NCBI RefSeq assembly: GCF_000383955.1 | Contig: NZ_KB913013.1 | Span: forward strand, 2,076,277-2,140,276 | Length of the DNA: 64,000 nucleotides | Origin: Rudanella lutea DSM 19387 | GTDB lineage: Bacteria; Bacteroidota; Bacteroidia; Cytophagales; Spirosomataceae | Direction: 5' to 3' | Shown: one piece after another, positions 47,114-55,546 of the stretch | Numbering within the stretch: the first letter of the stretch is position 1 | Layout: the number at the start of each line of letters is the position of its first letter | Position numbers and translations under genes: made by a program | The notes under the pieces: generated by a model | Seen by the model: the letters and a program-made list of their open reading frames with translations, nothing else | Databases searched by the model: none | What the model was told of the DNA's origin: nothing

Positions 47114-47602
47114 CTATTTCTGGGCGGCCTGCTGGTTCACCCCACTCGTAGCAATCACCGTCAGCTTTTCGTCGGTTGCTTTCTCTTCGTTGAGCGTTTG
47201 CTCCAGTAGTTCGGCAACCTGCTGCTGCCCGGCTTGCTGCGCCAGGGTCCGGGCGGTGCCGTAGCTGGCTATTTCGTAATGCTCCATTTTCTGGGCAGCG
47301 CCAATAATGGCGGCATCGGCCAGTTCGCCATCTTCGAGCTGATCAATCAGGTCCTGTGCCTCTTCAATGAGTCCCTGCATGGCCAGGCACACCTCGCCCT
47401 CAGGCTCGATACCCAACTGCTGGGCAATCTGCTCCAGTCGTTGAAGCTGCTGCTCCGTTTCGCGCATGTGGGTGGTAAATGCCTGCCGAAGCTTGTCGTT
47501 TTGAACCCGCTCGGCCAATTGGGGCATGGCTTCCAGTGCCTGCTGTTCGGCGGAGTACAGATCCTGAATGGTGTGCTCCATGAATTCGTCCATTGTTGTC
47601 AT
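47114..47602 (-). CDS. DUF892 (YciF-like) ferritin-like protein
   Basis: A 162-residue four-helix protein of the YciF/DUF892 family. ATG 47602 (MTTMDEFMEHTIQDLYSAEQ) starts the conserved first helix; the longer frame to 47725 is rejected. Acidic and His residues suited to a diiron site lie in DLYSAEQQALEAMP, THMRETEQQLQRLE, KMEHYEIASYGTAR and LNEEKATDEKL. The family is often stress-induced and linked to oxidative or osmotic stress. The neighbouring trehalose gene and the P450 fit a stress theme but prove nothing. Confidence 0.88.
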   Translation of the reverse strand: MTTMDEFMEHTIQDLYSAEQQALEAMPQLAERVQNDKLRQAFTTHMRETEQQLQRLEQIAQQLGIEPEGEVCLAMQGLIEEAQDLIDQLEDGELADAAIIGAAQKMEHYEIASYGTARTLAQQAGQQQVAELLEQTLNEEKATDEKLTVIATSGVNQQAAQK

Positions 47603-48014
47603 GACGTCTTTCGATTTACGTAAGGTGAAAAAGTAAGTGCATCGAACGGTTGTAAAGCTGACTCCGAAGCCCGCCCGTTCATAGCAAACAACCGCCCACC
47701 GACGTCCAATCACACACAACCCCAATGCCCGAATGAGGCAACGGTCCGGCCTCTGCGCCGTTTTAGCAGCCGACCAACAATCGACTCCGAATGTCCAGTA
47801 CGGAGCATTCCAAATACTCTATCTTGACAACTAGCTGGCTAACAAATGGTTAAACATTGTTCTGTATTTTCCTATCCCGTGGGACCGTTGGCTCAGCTAA
47901 TGTCTTTTTTAGTACCGATTCACTCTATAGATCAGTTAAACAAATAGCCACCGGTTGCCACCCGGCCCCGGCGGCCTCTCTTTCCAAAAACGACGCTCAG
48001 TTTCCATACAGCCC
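47603..48014. other. Gene-free intergenic region
   Basis: This 412-bp region separates the divergent DUF892 and P450 genes. No frame looks coding. The stretch from about 47820 to 47960 is AT-richer and probably holds the P450 promoter, but no box matches the TTG/TAnnTTTG pattern well. No repeat is seen. Confidence 0.5.
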
Positions 48015-49157
48015 ATGGCAACGATTCCCCGTGAAAAGAGCATTGATAGTTCAATAGCTCTGATCCGCGACGGCTTTCGGTTTATCCAAAAGCGCTGCCA
48101 ACACCATCATTCCGATGTGTTCAGCATCCGTTTCCTGTTCCAACCCGCCATCTACCCGACGGGCGAAGAGGGTACGCGCCTGTGTTACGACACCTCCCGG
48201 TTCGTCCGGAAAGGTGCCATCCAGCATCCCCTGCTGGGCGAACAAAGTGCCCCGACGCTCGACGATGAGCAGCACCGGCAGCGCAAACAGTTGTTCATGG
48301 CGATTCTGGCCCCTGACAGTATCCGGGTGCTCCTGAAACACATGGCCGACGGTTGGCAAACGGCTACCAAACGCTGGGCTCGTACCCACGAACCTGTGGT
48401 TCTGATGCAAGAAACCCAGCAGTTACTTTGTCGGGCAGCCTGCGATTGGGTCGGGATTCCGCTGCCCAACCGCGAGGTGGCTCGCCGAAGCCGCGACATG
48501 GCCCGGATGATTGATGCGTTTGGGGGCGTAGGGCTCCGTCACCTGCGTGGGCGGTGGGCACGCTACCAAACCGAGCGCTGGGCCCGGCATTTTGTTGAGC
48601 AGGTTCGAAAGGGCAATCAGCTGGTAGCTACCGACTCGCCCGCGCACCGGATAGCTACCCACCGCGAACCGAATGAACAGGGTAAGATGCGGCATCTGCC
48701 TGCACAACTCGCCGGGGTTGAGCTGATCAACCTGATGCGGCCCACGGTGGCTATCTCGTGGTATATCACGTTTGCAGCTCTCGCCCTGCACGAACACCCG
48801 ACCTGGCGACAACGCCTACAAACCGCTACTGATACAGAATTGGGTTGGTTTGCCGACGAGGTACGCCGGAATTACCCCGTTGCGCCCATGACCGGGGCGT
48901 GGCAGGAGTTTGCCGAATATGCCCCTACCCCGTTCAATCTGACTCCGCCCGGAGGGGGCGATTATCTGGGCGGGCACCGGTACCCGGGCGAGGCCATTAC
49001 CCTGGAAGCTATCAAGCTCGCGCTCCGTTTTCTGACTCGCCAGATCACCTACGAGGTGCCCCCTCAGAACCTCCACTTCAGCCTTTCGCGTAAGCCGACA
49101 CACCCCCAAAGTGGCTTCGTGATGACCAACATCCGGCTCATGTCGGAAACCCGATAG
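48015..49157 (+). CDS. CYP152-like P450 with Tyr in place of the heme-ligand Cys
   Basis: A 380-residue protein clearly related to CYP152 fatty-acid peroxygenases (typical length about 415). Matching blocks: IPREKSIDSSIALIRDGFRF at the N-terminus, LDDEQHRQRKQLFMAILAP, the I-helix INLMRPTVAISWYITFAALA with the substrate-carboxylate Arg-Pro pair, and the ExxR motif DEVRRNYPVAPM. The heme-binding loop reads PPGGGDYLGGHRYPGEAITL. Residue 323 is Tyr (codon TAC at 48981) where the family has the thiolate Cys. About 40 residues between the K helix and this loop are missing in-frame. Either it has a changed heme ligand, does not bind heme as a P450, or is in decay. ATG 48015 fits family length. Confidence 0.85.
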   Translation: MATIPREKSIDSSIALIRDGFRFIQKRCQHHHSDVFSIRFLFQPAIYPTGEEGTRLCYDTSRFVRKGAIQHPLLGEQSAPTLDDEQHRQRKQLFMAILAPDSIRVLLKHMADGWQTATKRWARTHEPVVLMQETQQLLCRAACDWVGIPLPNREVARRSRDMARMIDAFGGVGLRHLRGRWARYQTERWARHFVEQVRKGNQLVATDSPAHRIATHREPNEQGKMRHLPAQLAGVELINLMRPTVAISWYITFAALALHEHPTWRQRLQTATDTELGWFADEVRRNYPVAPMTGAWQEFAEYAPTPFNLTPPGGGDYLGGHRYPGEAITLEAIKLALRFLTRQITYEVPPQNLHFSLSRKPTHPQSGFVMTNIRLMSETR

Positions 49158-49175
49158 GCAAGGTAAAAAGGGGGG

Positions 49176-50117
49176 TTATGCGGTAAGCCCCAAACGGCCG
49201 GCCCGGTCGCGGAGCAAGTCCTTATAGGCTGTTTTCATTTGGGCACTAAGAAAACTTTTATCTATCCACTCAAAACTTTCGGGGATGCGTTTTTCGAAGC
49301 GCGCAAAAATGTTACTCTGCTGCCGTTCAGTGAGGCATAGATAATTGGCAAAGGCGTGCCAGTCGCTTAGTTGAAAACGGCTCTTTCGCCCATTCATCGA
49401 CAAAGCAAGTTCTTCGGAGTCAGATGGCAACAGTAACTTTGTAGCCAACAGATCGTAGGCTGGCGTAAGGGCTATAAAACCATTTTTCTGCCAAAGCGAA
49501 AAATTTTTCAAATGCATATCGGCATTGCCCGTTAGAAAGCAAAACACCGTCACCTCAAACAACGTCAGCGCATCTAATCCAGCCTGTGTACTGTGTTTCT
49601 TTACCAATCGTCCAACAAGTTCCATAGAACCCTTATACTTATCAGCGGTAATTTTTTCAGCCAACTGACAGAAATCTTCCATAGCATACTTACGGCCTTT
49701 CCTATCGCGGTCGATACGACGGGTCAGGTAAGCCAGCTCTCCCGTCTGTAGCCGAATTAACGCGTGGGGCACAGTCTCAATACCAAAGTGGGCCGCCAAA
49801 TGCATAGTCAGATCTTCGACTTCGGGCATTTCCGGGTAAGGGATGTAGGGCGGCTTGAGAATAAACTGCCCCCAAAGTCCCACCAACGTCAGGCGATCTA
49901 CCCCTTTCTGTCGTTGCAGATCAAGCGATAATTTTGGCTGTACGCCCGTTACGGTTACACGCTGCCGAACAATCTCTGCCGCTAGTTCATGCATTGTATC
50001 CAGCGAATACGGCAACAGAGGGACCTGTATAGTGCCAAACATTTTCCGACTGCATTTTGCATGAAAATCAGTTTCATCAACAGCCAACGGCTCGTAACAG
50101 GCTAAGCAACGTGTCAT
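49176..50117 (-). CDS. hipT: HipT-like serine/threonine kinase toxin
   Basis: A 313-residue HipA-C-type kinase. It opens with CxxC-x11-HxxC (C4, C7, H19, C22), a possible zinc site. The Gly-rich loop is VTVTGVQPKLSLDLQRQ, the ATP-binding Lys is in GQFILKPPYIPYPEMPE, the catalytic loop is FLTGNADMHLKNFSLWQ and the metal-binding Asp is in LTPAYDLLATKL. The HipA N-terminal subdomain is absent and is encoded separately by the next gene, the HipBST arrangement. Start overlaps the hipS stop by 4 bp. By analogy it would phosphorylate an aminoacyl-tRNA synthetase; the target here is unknown. Confidence 0.88.
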   Translation of the reverse strand: MTRCLACYEPLAVDETDFHAKCSRKMFGTIQVPLLPYSLDTMHELAAEIVRQRVTVTGVQPKLSLDLQRQKGVDRLTLVGLWGQFILKPPYIPYPEMPEVEDLTMHLAAHFGIETVPHALIRLQTGELAYLTRRIDRDRKGRKYAMEDFCQLAEKITADKYKGSMELVGRLVKKHSTQAGLDALTLFEVTVFCFLTGNADMHLKNFSLWQKNGFIALTPAYDLLATKLLLPSDSEELALSMNGRKSRFQLSDWHAFANYLCLTERQQSNIFARFEKRIPESFEWIDKSFLSAQMKTAYKDLLRDRAGRLGLTA

Positions 50118-50446
50118 GGCTCACTGGTAACAGAAACAATACTTACAGCTCCAACACAATCGCGACAGCAGGCCAACAGCAGACCGAAACGGTCATTAGG
50201 CCGTAACTTCCAGTTCTGTTCAGCAATATCAAGTAACCACCCTTCCGGAATCAAACCATCGAAAAATGGAAACAATATCGTGCTACGATAAGGCGTACCG
50301 GCAAGTGGTAAAGTCAAACTTACAGGCATGGCACCATCACTTACCAGATAGTCGGCATCGTATGTAAACACGTATCCTTCATCGGCTTCTTTCAGTTGGC
50401 CCGCCAATATAGGCGGATTGAATACGTACACATTGGCCTGCCTCAT
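50114..50446 (-). CDS. hipS: HipS-like antitoxin (HipA N-terminal subdomain)
   Basis: A 110-residue protein corresponding to the N-terminal subdomain 1 of HipA: VYVFNPPILAGQLKEADEG, a beta-rich centre MPVSLTLPLAGTPYRS and the FFDGLIPEGWLLDIAEQNWK motif. In HipBST systems such a stand-alone subunit neutralises HipT. It overlaps hipB by 4 bp at its start and hipT by 4 bp at its end, so the three genes are translationally coupled. Regulation would come from hipB and the operators upstream. Confidence 0.88.
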   Translation of the reverse strand: MRQANVYVFNPPILAGQLKEADEGYVFTYDADYLVSDGAMPVSLTLPLAGTPYRSTILFPFFDGLIPEGWLLDIAEQNWKLRPNDRFGLLLACCRDCVGAVSIVSVTSEP

Positions 50447-50673
50447 GGTATTTCCTTTTCTGATTCGAATGAAGACCGAGTTGGCACCGGCCCCACCTCA
50501 TGGTTGAATAAACCCAATACCTGATTGACTTTATCGAGACGTAAACTGGCCTTCCCCTGCTCCAGATCACGCACGAAGCGTAGCCCAACACCCGCTTTCT
50601 GAGCCAGGTCTTCCTGTGTCAGCTTAAATAGTTTTCGGCGCTCCTTTACAAAATAGCTTATTGCTGTTTTCAT
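50443..50673 (-). CDS. hipB: HipB-like helix-turn-helix regulator
   Basis: A 76-residue Xre-type protein. The HTH covers residues about 10-60 (FKLTQEDLAQKAGVGLRFVR, DLEQGKASLRLDKVNQVLGL). The start at 50673 (MKTAISYFVKERRKLF) is preferred to an upstream in-frame codon that would lie inside the operator. It ends just after the HTH with a short polar tail. It is the first gene of hipB-hipS-hipT and should repress the operon through the palindromes at 50675-50736. Confidence 0.88.
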   Translation of the reverse strand: MKTAISYFVKERRKLFKLTQEDLAQKAGVGLRFVRDLEQGKASLRLDKVNQVLGLFNHEVGPVPTRSSFESEKEIP

Positions 50674-50674
50674 A

Positions 50675-50694
50675 ATATACCCGATAAGGTATAT
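50675..50694. promoter_or_regulatory. hip operator 1
   Basis: ATATACC-CGATAA-GGTATAT is a perfect palindrome with a 6-bp spacer, lying 1 bp before the hipB ATG. Half-site TATACC matches operator 2. Confidence 0.75.
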
Positions 50695-50714
50695 AAAGCG
50701 ACACAAGATCCGAT

Positions 50715-50736
50715 ATTATACCTCATAGGGTATAAT
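50715..50736. promoter_or_regulatory. hip operator 2
   Basis: ATTATACC-TCATAG-GGTATAAT is a palindrome with 8-bp arms and the same 6-bp spacing as operator 1. The two centres are 41 bp apart, close to four helical turns, which suits cooperative HipB binding. Confidence 0.75.
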
Positions 50737-50817
50737 ATTAGTACATTAAACGAAACCCACCATACCCGAATAGAAAATATAGCGTATTTCCAAAAATCCA
50801 GGCAGTGCCTAAAACCA

Positions 50818-52194
50818 CTATTTACCAATACAGAACCGGCCAAAAATAGAGTCGAGCAGGTCGTCGGTCGTGATTTCACCAGTCAGTTCGCCGAGGTGGC
50901 GCAGGGCTACGCGCAGATCCATAGCGAGCCAATCGGCGGTCACGCCCGCATCGAGGCCGTTGATTGCGCGGGCAAGCGCGTCGTCGGTAGCGGTGAGGTG
51001 TTCGAGGTGCCGGGCGTTGGTGATCAATGCACCGTCGGTCTGCACGGCCGAGTCGGTACGAACGCGCAGCGAAAGAGCGGCTTTGAGGTCGTCGATACGC
51101 TGGTCGCGGGCCGAAATCCAGATTATTTTCCCTTTTCCGGCAATATCGTCGAGGGTTTGCCGACCCGAATCAAGCGTAAGGTCGGCCTTGTTGCCCACCA
51201 ACAGATAGGGCTTACCAGCTTCCTCCAGCTCGGCCATGGTCCGGCGCAGTTCGCCGGGGGTAGTCTCGGCCCCGTCGAAGAGGTACACCACCACCGAAGC
51301 CTTCTCCATCTGCTGCCGGGTGCGCTCCACACCAATAGCCTCGATGGTGTCGGTGGTGTGCCGCAGACCCGCCGTGTCGATAAGCCGGAACCGGATTCCG
51401 TCGATAAACAGTTCGTCTTCGATTACGTCGCGGGTAGTACCCGGAATATCCGACACAATCGCTTTTTCTTCGTCCAGCAAGGCGTTGAGCAGGGTCGATT
51501 TGCCCGCGTTGGGCTTACCCACAATCACCGTAGGCACGCCGTTTTTCACCGCATTTCCTACCGAAAACGACTCGATCAAGGGGTGCAGCACCCGCCGGAC
51601 ATCCACCATCAGGCTACGCAGTTGGTCGCGCCGGGCAAACTGGACATCCTCTTCGCCAAAATCCAGCTCCAGCTCCACCAGAGCCACAAAATCGATGAGT
51701 TGCTGCCGCAGGTCCTTTAGTTTTCGGGAGAAACCACCCCGCAGCTGACTCAGGGCCGAGCGGTGACTCGCTTCGGAGTCGGCCGCAATCAGGTCGGCCA
51801 CAGCTTCGGCCTGTACCAGATCAAATTGACCGTTCAGGAAGGCCCGCTGCGTAAACTCACCGGGCCGCGCCAGCCGAACGCCCTCGCGGGTGAGCCGGGT
51901 CAGAATCTGCCGGATGATATAATCAGAACCGTGACACGAAATCTCGACTACGTCTTCTTTAGTGAACGACGTAGGCGCCCGAAATACCGTCACCAGCACC
52001 TCGTCGATGATAGTGCCGTCGGGTTGCCGGAGCGTACCGAAATGTGCCGTATGGCTCGGTTGGGTGCTCAGGTCTTTCCCCTTGAAAATTCGGTTGGTGA
52101 TCTCGATAGTCCCTTCGCCCGACACCCGCACCACGGCAATCGCACCAATACCGGGGGCCGTAGCCAGTGCCGCAATGGGTTCAAATTGTTGCAT
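50818..52194 (-). CDS. mnmE: tRNA modification GTPase MnmE
   Basis: A 458-residue GTPase which, with MnmG, makes the carboxymethylaminomethyl group at the wobble uridine of certain tRNAs. The N-terminal folate-binding domain has IAALATAPGIGAIAVVRVSG. The G domain shows VIVGKPNAGKSTLLNALLDE (G1), DIPGTTRDVIEDE (G2), LIDTAGLRHTTDTIE (G3) and LVGNKADLTL (G4). The C-terminus is the family-typical SIFGRFCIGK with its catalytic Cys. Full length. It is followed on the same strand by the hip genes after a regulatory gap. Confidence 0.97.
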   Translation of the reverse strand: MQQFEPIAALATAPGIGAIAVVRVSGEGTIEITNRIFKGKDLSTQPSHTAHFGTLRQPDGTIIDEVLVTVFRAPTSFTKEDVVEISCHGSDYIIRQILTRLTREGVRLARPGEFTQRAFLNGQFDLVQAEAVADLIAADSEASHRSALSQLRGGFSRKLKDLRQQLIDFVALVELELDFGEEDVQFARRDQLRSLMVDVRRVLHPLIESFSVGNAVKNGVPTVIVGKPNAGKSTLLNALLDEEKAIVSDIPGTTRDVIEDELFIDGIRFRLIDTAGLRHTTDTIEAIGVERTRQQMEKASVVVYLFDGAETTPGELRRTMAELEEAGKPYLLVGNKADLTLDSGRQTLDDIAGKGKIIWISARDQRIDDLKAALSLRVRTDSAVQTDGALITNARHLEHLTATDDALARAINGLDAGVTADWLAMDLRVALRHLGELTGEITTDDLLDSIFGRFCIGK

Positions 52195-52317
52195 AAACGT
52201 CTTCCGTTTTCAGTTTAACCCGTAGAGCTACCAGGTCCCTCTCCGGGCCCTTGGGTCCGTTGCAGGGCTTGACGTTGGCCCCCTCGCGGCAGCTAACCCA
52301 AACCTGTAAACTAAAAA

Positions 52318-53331
52318 CTACTTGGTTATCAATTTTGGAAAAATAGGCAGCCGATTCACCACGTTGATGAGCCCCTGTTCGAGCGGCACCGCCGGCAGTC
52401 CCAGCGCATCGGCATGGGCGTCGCCCAGGAAGAAACGCATTTGAGCGGCTGCCAGGTTCCGGGCTGCCGGATTCCCACTGATGGTAACAATGGCTTCGAG
52501 CAACGATTTGGTGAGCCCCCGACCCGCTTCGGACGGAGCAAACTGTCGACGTGCGATCAATGCATCCAGATGGTAGGCCTCCCGCATATTCTGAGGTAAC
52601 AGCTCATAGGCTACCCCGTTGAAATGGCCCACTACGTTGATATGGTGCAGATAGTCTTCTTCTTCCTGATCGGTCATGGAGACACCCATCTTGCGCAATC
52701 CGCGCAGCACGATGTACCCAAACGCCCCAATGGTACCCACCATATCTTCCTGACAGATAGGCGTTCCCCAGGCATCATTCCAACGACCAGTATGCCCGGC
52801 AAACCAGCGCGAAGCCGCGTGAATGAGCCGAATTTTGAGGGTGTACAAAATGGCCGACGGAGTGCCCGCTGACGATACCCAGTTTTTGGGATTGTTCACG
52901 GCAAATACCCATTCGCCGGTTTCCTGCAACCGGCGGGCCGTATCGGTTTTGATCCGTTCGGTGAGCCAGAGCACCTGCACGCCATTGGCGCCCAGATAGG
53001 TGTACGGCAACGACAGCGTCCCCAACGCCAACCCAATGGCCCCTTCGTGCTTTTTGAAAAAGGCCATTCCCCGCTGCATACGAGCCGTGTCGGCCCAGAC
53101 GGGCATGGTGCCGTGATCGGCAAAAAACTGTTGTACGACAGGCAGCTGATCGGTGGGGGCCAGTTGGCTCGTATTACCCAGCCAACGCATCAGTTGGCTC
53201 ACTCCCTCGCGACCGCCCTGCGCCACCACTTCGGACACGACAGCATCGGCCGGAGGGTCACCTATTTGTCGGTACCGTTCGAGCCATTCAGCGGTAAAAG
53301 CACGGGTGGGTTTTATGCGGGTGGTTGTCAT
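52318..53331 (-). CDS. MpaB-like (DUF2236) oxygenase
   Basis: A 337-residue protein of the MpaB/latex-clearing-like family (DUF2236). Conserved parts are MQRGMAFFKKHEGAIGLALG, LSLPYTYLGANGVQVLWLTE, LKIRLIHAASRWFAGHTGRW (the candidate heme-binding His) and QEDMVGTIGAFGYIVLRGLR. ATG 53331 (MTTTRIKPTRAFTAEW) is used; upstream in-frame sequence is Pro/Ser-rich and unlikely to be coding. No signal peptide is evident. Members are heme oxygenases or oxidoreductases with varied substrates, so the role is unknown. The stop is preceded by a weak heptamer-like stretch (AAACTAA, AAACTAC). Confidence 0.8.
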   Translation of the reverse strand: MTTTRIKPTRAFTAEWLERYRQIGDPPADAVVSEVVAQGGREGVSQLMRWLGNTSQLAPTDQLPVVQQFFADHGTMPVWADTARMQRGMAFFKKHEGAIGLALGTLSLPYTYLGANGVQVLWLTERIKTDTARRLQETGEWVFAVNNPKNWVSSAGTPSAILYTLKIRLIHAASRWFAGHTGRWNDAWGTPICQEDMVGTIGAFGYIVLRGLRKMGVSMTDQEEEDYLHHINVVGHFNGVAYELLPQNMREAYHLDALIARRQFAPSEAGRGLTKSLLEAIVTISGNPAARNLAAAQMRFFLGDAHADALGLPAVPLEQGLINVVNRLPIFPKLITK

Positions 53332-53499
53332 ACCCGGTAAACGGACTGTTGAGGAAAAGGGTTTGGAAGGGGGAGGAAGGAGGAAAGGGAAAAGGGGGGC
53401 AACGTCTGTGCAGGTGTCTGGTGAAATCATTTATCGTTTTTACCAGATAATAACCGACAGCACAACGACTTACAAAAACCAGGAACTAAAAACCAAAAA

Positions 53500-54261
53500 C
53501 TAAACCCTTATCTGCAAGCCATCATACCCCAGCCGGATGTAGGGCGGCAGCTCTTTCTCCACCTCGCGGTGAAGGCCCATTTGGTGGCTGATGTGCGTCA
53601 GGTAGGTTCGCTCGGGGCGCACGCGCTCGACGAGGTCGATGGCTTGCTGAAGCGTAAAATGCGACAGATGTGGCTCCCGCCGGAGGGCGTCGAGCACCAG
53701 CACACGGGTACCGCGCACTTTGTCTAGCTCATCGTCGGTAATACCGTTCAGGTCGGTGAGATACGTGAAATCCCCGATTCGGAACCCATAAACCGGCAAT
53801 TTATGGTGCCACACCTCAATCGGTGTAATCCGAATGCCAGCGGCTTCGAAAGGTTCGTTGGTGATTTCGTGGGTTTGTACGCGCGGCACGCCGGGGTACT
53901 TAAAATCGGCAAAGACGTAGGCAAATTCGCGCCGGAGCTGATTGAGCACCTGTTCGCGGGCGTACACCGGAATTTCTTCGCCCTGCCGGAAGTTAAACGC
54001 CCGCACCTCGTCCATACCGGCCGTATGGTCTTTGTGCTCGTGGGTAAACAGGACGGCGTCGAGCTGGGTCAGGCCCAGCCGGAGTACCTGTTGCCGCAGA
54101 TCGGGGCCGGTGTCGATCAACAGGCTCTTTCCCTCCACCGCGATATGGGCCGATGTACGCAGACGCTTGTCGCGGAAGTCGAGCGACCGGCATACAGCAC
54201 ACGTACAACCAATCATCGGCACACCCGACGATGTGCCCGTTCCGAGGAGGGTGATGAGCAT
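53500..54261 (-). CDS. PhnP-like metallo-beta-lactamase-fold hydrolase
   Basis: A 253-residue MBL-fold protein. Start 54261 (MLITLLGTGTSSGVPMIGCT) is the family start; the ORF extends upstream only through the heptamer hairpin. Metal ligands: FTHEHKDHTAGMDEVRA (HxHxDH), VWHHKLPVYGFRI and THISHQMGLHREVE. The CxCxxC-like IGCTCAVCRS segment near residue 17 is typical of PhnP-type phosphodiesterases. Substrate may be a cyclic phosphate ester but no phn cluster is near. Downstream of the stop lies AAAAACC/AAAAACT-type heptamers, and upstream a perfect 35-bp hairpin. Confidence 0.9.
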   Translation of the reverse strand: MLITLLGTGTSSGVPMIGCTCAVCRSLDFRDKRLRTSAHIAVEGKSLLIDTGPDLRQQVLRLGLTQLDAVLFTHEHKDHTAGMDEVRAFNFRQGEEIPVYAREQVLNQLRREFAYVFADFKYPGVPRVQTHEITNEPFEAAGIRITPIEVWHHKLPVYGFRIGDFTYLTDLNGITDDELDKVRGTRVLVLDALRREPHLSHFTLQQAIDLVERVRPERTYLTHISHQMGLHREVEKELPPYIRLGYDGLQIRV

Positions 54262-54277
54262 AAAGAAGGAGGAGACA

Positions 54278-54361
54278 GGAGGTAGTAGTGAGGAGTGAGG
54301 AGTTGCTGACGCCCAATACTGCTTACGCGTCAGCAACTCCTCACTCCTCACTACTACCTCC
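54278..54361. repeat. Heptamer hairpin with perfect 35-bp arms
   Basis: The left arm (54278-54312) contains GTGAGGA units ending GTTGCTGACGC. The right arm (54327-54361) is its exact complement, with a 14-nt loop. It starts 11 bp after the stop of the CheY-like gene on the minus strand and lies 16 bp before the next ATG. It shares its GTTGCTGACGC apex stem with the element after maeB. Confidence 0.9.
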
Positions 54362-54372
54362 TAACTACTTTA

Positions 54373-54750
54373 TTACTTATCCGTTAGCTGATTCACCACC
54401 TCTACCAACCGGTCAAAGTTGAGAGGCTTAACGAGGACATCGTTGAAACCAGCCGTTTTGAATTCTTCTTCGGTGTAATTTTTGGCGTTGCCGGTAATGG
54501 CCACAATGGGTACGTCGGCTTTGGTTTTGTCGGACAACGCCCGCACCTGCCGCACGCATTCCATACCATCCATAACGGGCATGTTAATGTCCAGCAACAG
54601 GATGTTAAAGTCTTCCTTGGCCAGAATCTGAAGCACCTGCTCGCCATTTTTGACCGAGGTGATGTCGTAATTCTGGAACTCTAAAATTTTACGAGCTAAG
54701 TTTTGAATGACAGAACTGTCTTCGGCAATCAGAACGCGCTTGGCTGACAT
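54373..54750 (-). CDS. CheY-like single-domain response regulator
   Basis: A 125-residue receiver domain with no output domain. The acidic pair lies in RVLIAEDSSVIQNLARKI, the phospho-acceptor Asp in FNILLLDINMPVMDGMECV, the Thr in PIVAITGNAKNYTE and the Lys in VLVKPLNFDRLVEVV. It could serve the nearby hybrid kinase system, but no direct link exists in the sequence. Followed by a strong heptamer hairpin and then the PhnP-like gene. Confidence 0.93.
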   Translation of the reverse strand: MSAKRVLIAEDSSVIQNLARKILEFQNYDITSVKNGEQVLQILAKEDFNILLLDINMPVMDGMECVRQVRALSDKTKADVPIVAITGNAKNYTEEEFKTAGFNDVLVKPLNFDRLVEVVNQLTDK

Positions 54751-55032
54751 GGGGAAACCGGAGTTGGCAATTGATTCGGTGTGAAATTACGGATAAATCG
54801 CTTAACGTAAAAAATTACGGGCGTTTAGCGGTCTCCGTTACACCCACTCCGGATGGGCAAAATTTAATGTGACGCTCACAGAAAATCAGGAAGTTATTCC
54901 GTATATTTACTATTCCAGTCGACAGATTTTAATCTGCACTATCTTCTGAAGCGCGGTGGGGCTCCGAGCAGGCGGCCCTTATCTTATCGTATTGCCCTGC
55001 TCATTCATCGTGTAACCTACCTCTCTTTCCGT

Positions 55033-55482
55033 ATGAAACCTATGACACTCACCGGCCCCACGGGCTCATTTGAACTGGCTGTATTAGACTACGAATACAG
55101 CGATTCGCCCCGGTTTCTGGAGCGCAACGGCTTGCTGGTACACATCCGAACCCGGCACCAGAACCACGAATGGTCGCAGGCGGTACCTGTGCTCTCGACC
55201 TGGGAGCTCGAACTTCTCCGCGACTGGATGTCGTCGGTAGCGGCCCATCAGCACCAATCCCGCCGGATTACGTTTGTGGAACCCGAAATCAGTTTCAGCG
55301 ATTTTTCGGGCGGTACCGATGGGTACGACTTACGGCTCAAGCTCTCGCACGAGGCTCAGCCCGGCTGGCAACCGACCGATCAGCAAGCGTTTTATCTGAC
55401 TCTTTCGCCCGACTCTACGCAACTTCAGGAAGCCATTGTGACGCTCGATGAACAGTTGCAACAGTTTCCGGTTCGCGATTAA
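55033..55482 (+). CDS. WapI-like immunity-family protein
   Basis: A 149-residue soluble protein. FELAVLDYEYSDSPRFLER, LSTWELELLRDWMSSVA and RRITFVEPEISFSDFSGG resemble the WapI family (immunity-like proteins), in which a beta-sheet is flanked by an EL-rich helix. No toxin gene is adjacent, so an immunity role is not supported by context. It has no signal peptide. ATG 55033 gives MKPMTLTGPTG; a second ATG follows three codons later and would also be acceptable. It is flanked by a strong terminator. Confidence 0.55.
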   Translation: MKPMTLTGPTGSFELAVLDYEYSDSPRFLERNGLLVHIRTRHQNHEWSQAVPVLSTWELELLRDWMSSVAAHQHQSRRITFVEPEISFSDFSGGTDGYDLRLKLSHEAQPGWQPTDQQAFYLTLSPDSTQLQEAIVTLDEQLQQFPVRD

Positions 55483-55499
55483 TCACTGACGAGTTTTTG

Positions 55500-55546
55500 G
55501 CCGGTTGCCGCACGGATAAGAACCCGTGCGGCAACCGGCTATTTTT
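55500..55546 (+). terminator. Strong bidirectional-capable terminator
   Basis: GCCGGTTGCCGCACGG pairs perfectly with CCGTGCGGCAACCGGC around an 8-nt loop, followed by TATTTTTG. It lies 17 bp after one stop codon and its 3' arm touches the convergent DinB stop. Confidence 0.9.

Noticed and set aside
47955-48014. 20-residue N-terminal extension of the P450-like protein
   Set aside because: MPPGPGGLSFQKRRSVSIQP is unlike the CYP152 start, and ATG 48015 begins the conserved N-terminus.
55033-55482. WapI-like protein as half of a toxin-immunity pair
   Set aside because: No toxin-like gene or WapA/RHS repeat gene is adjacent.
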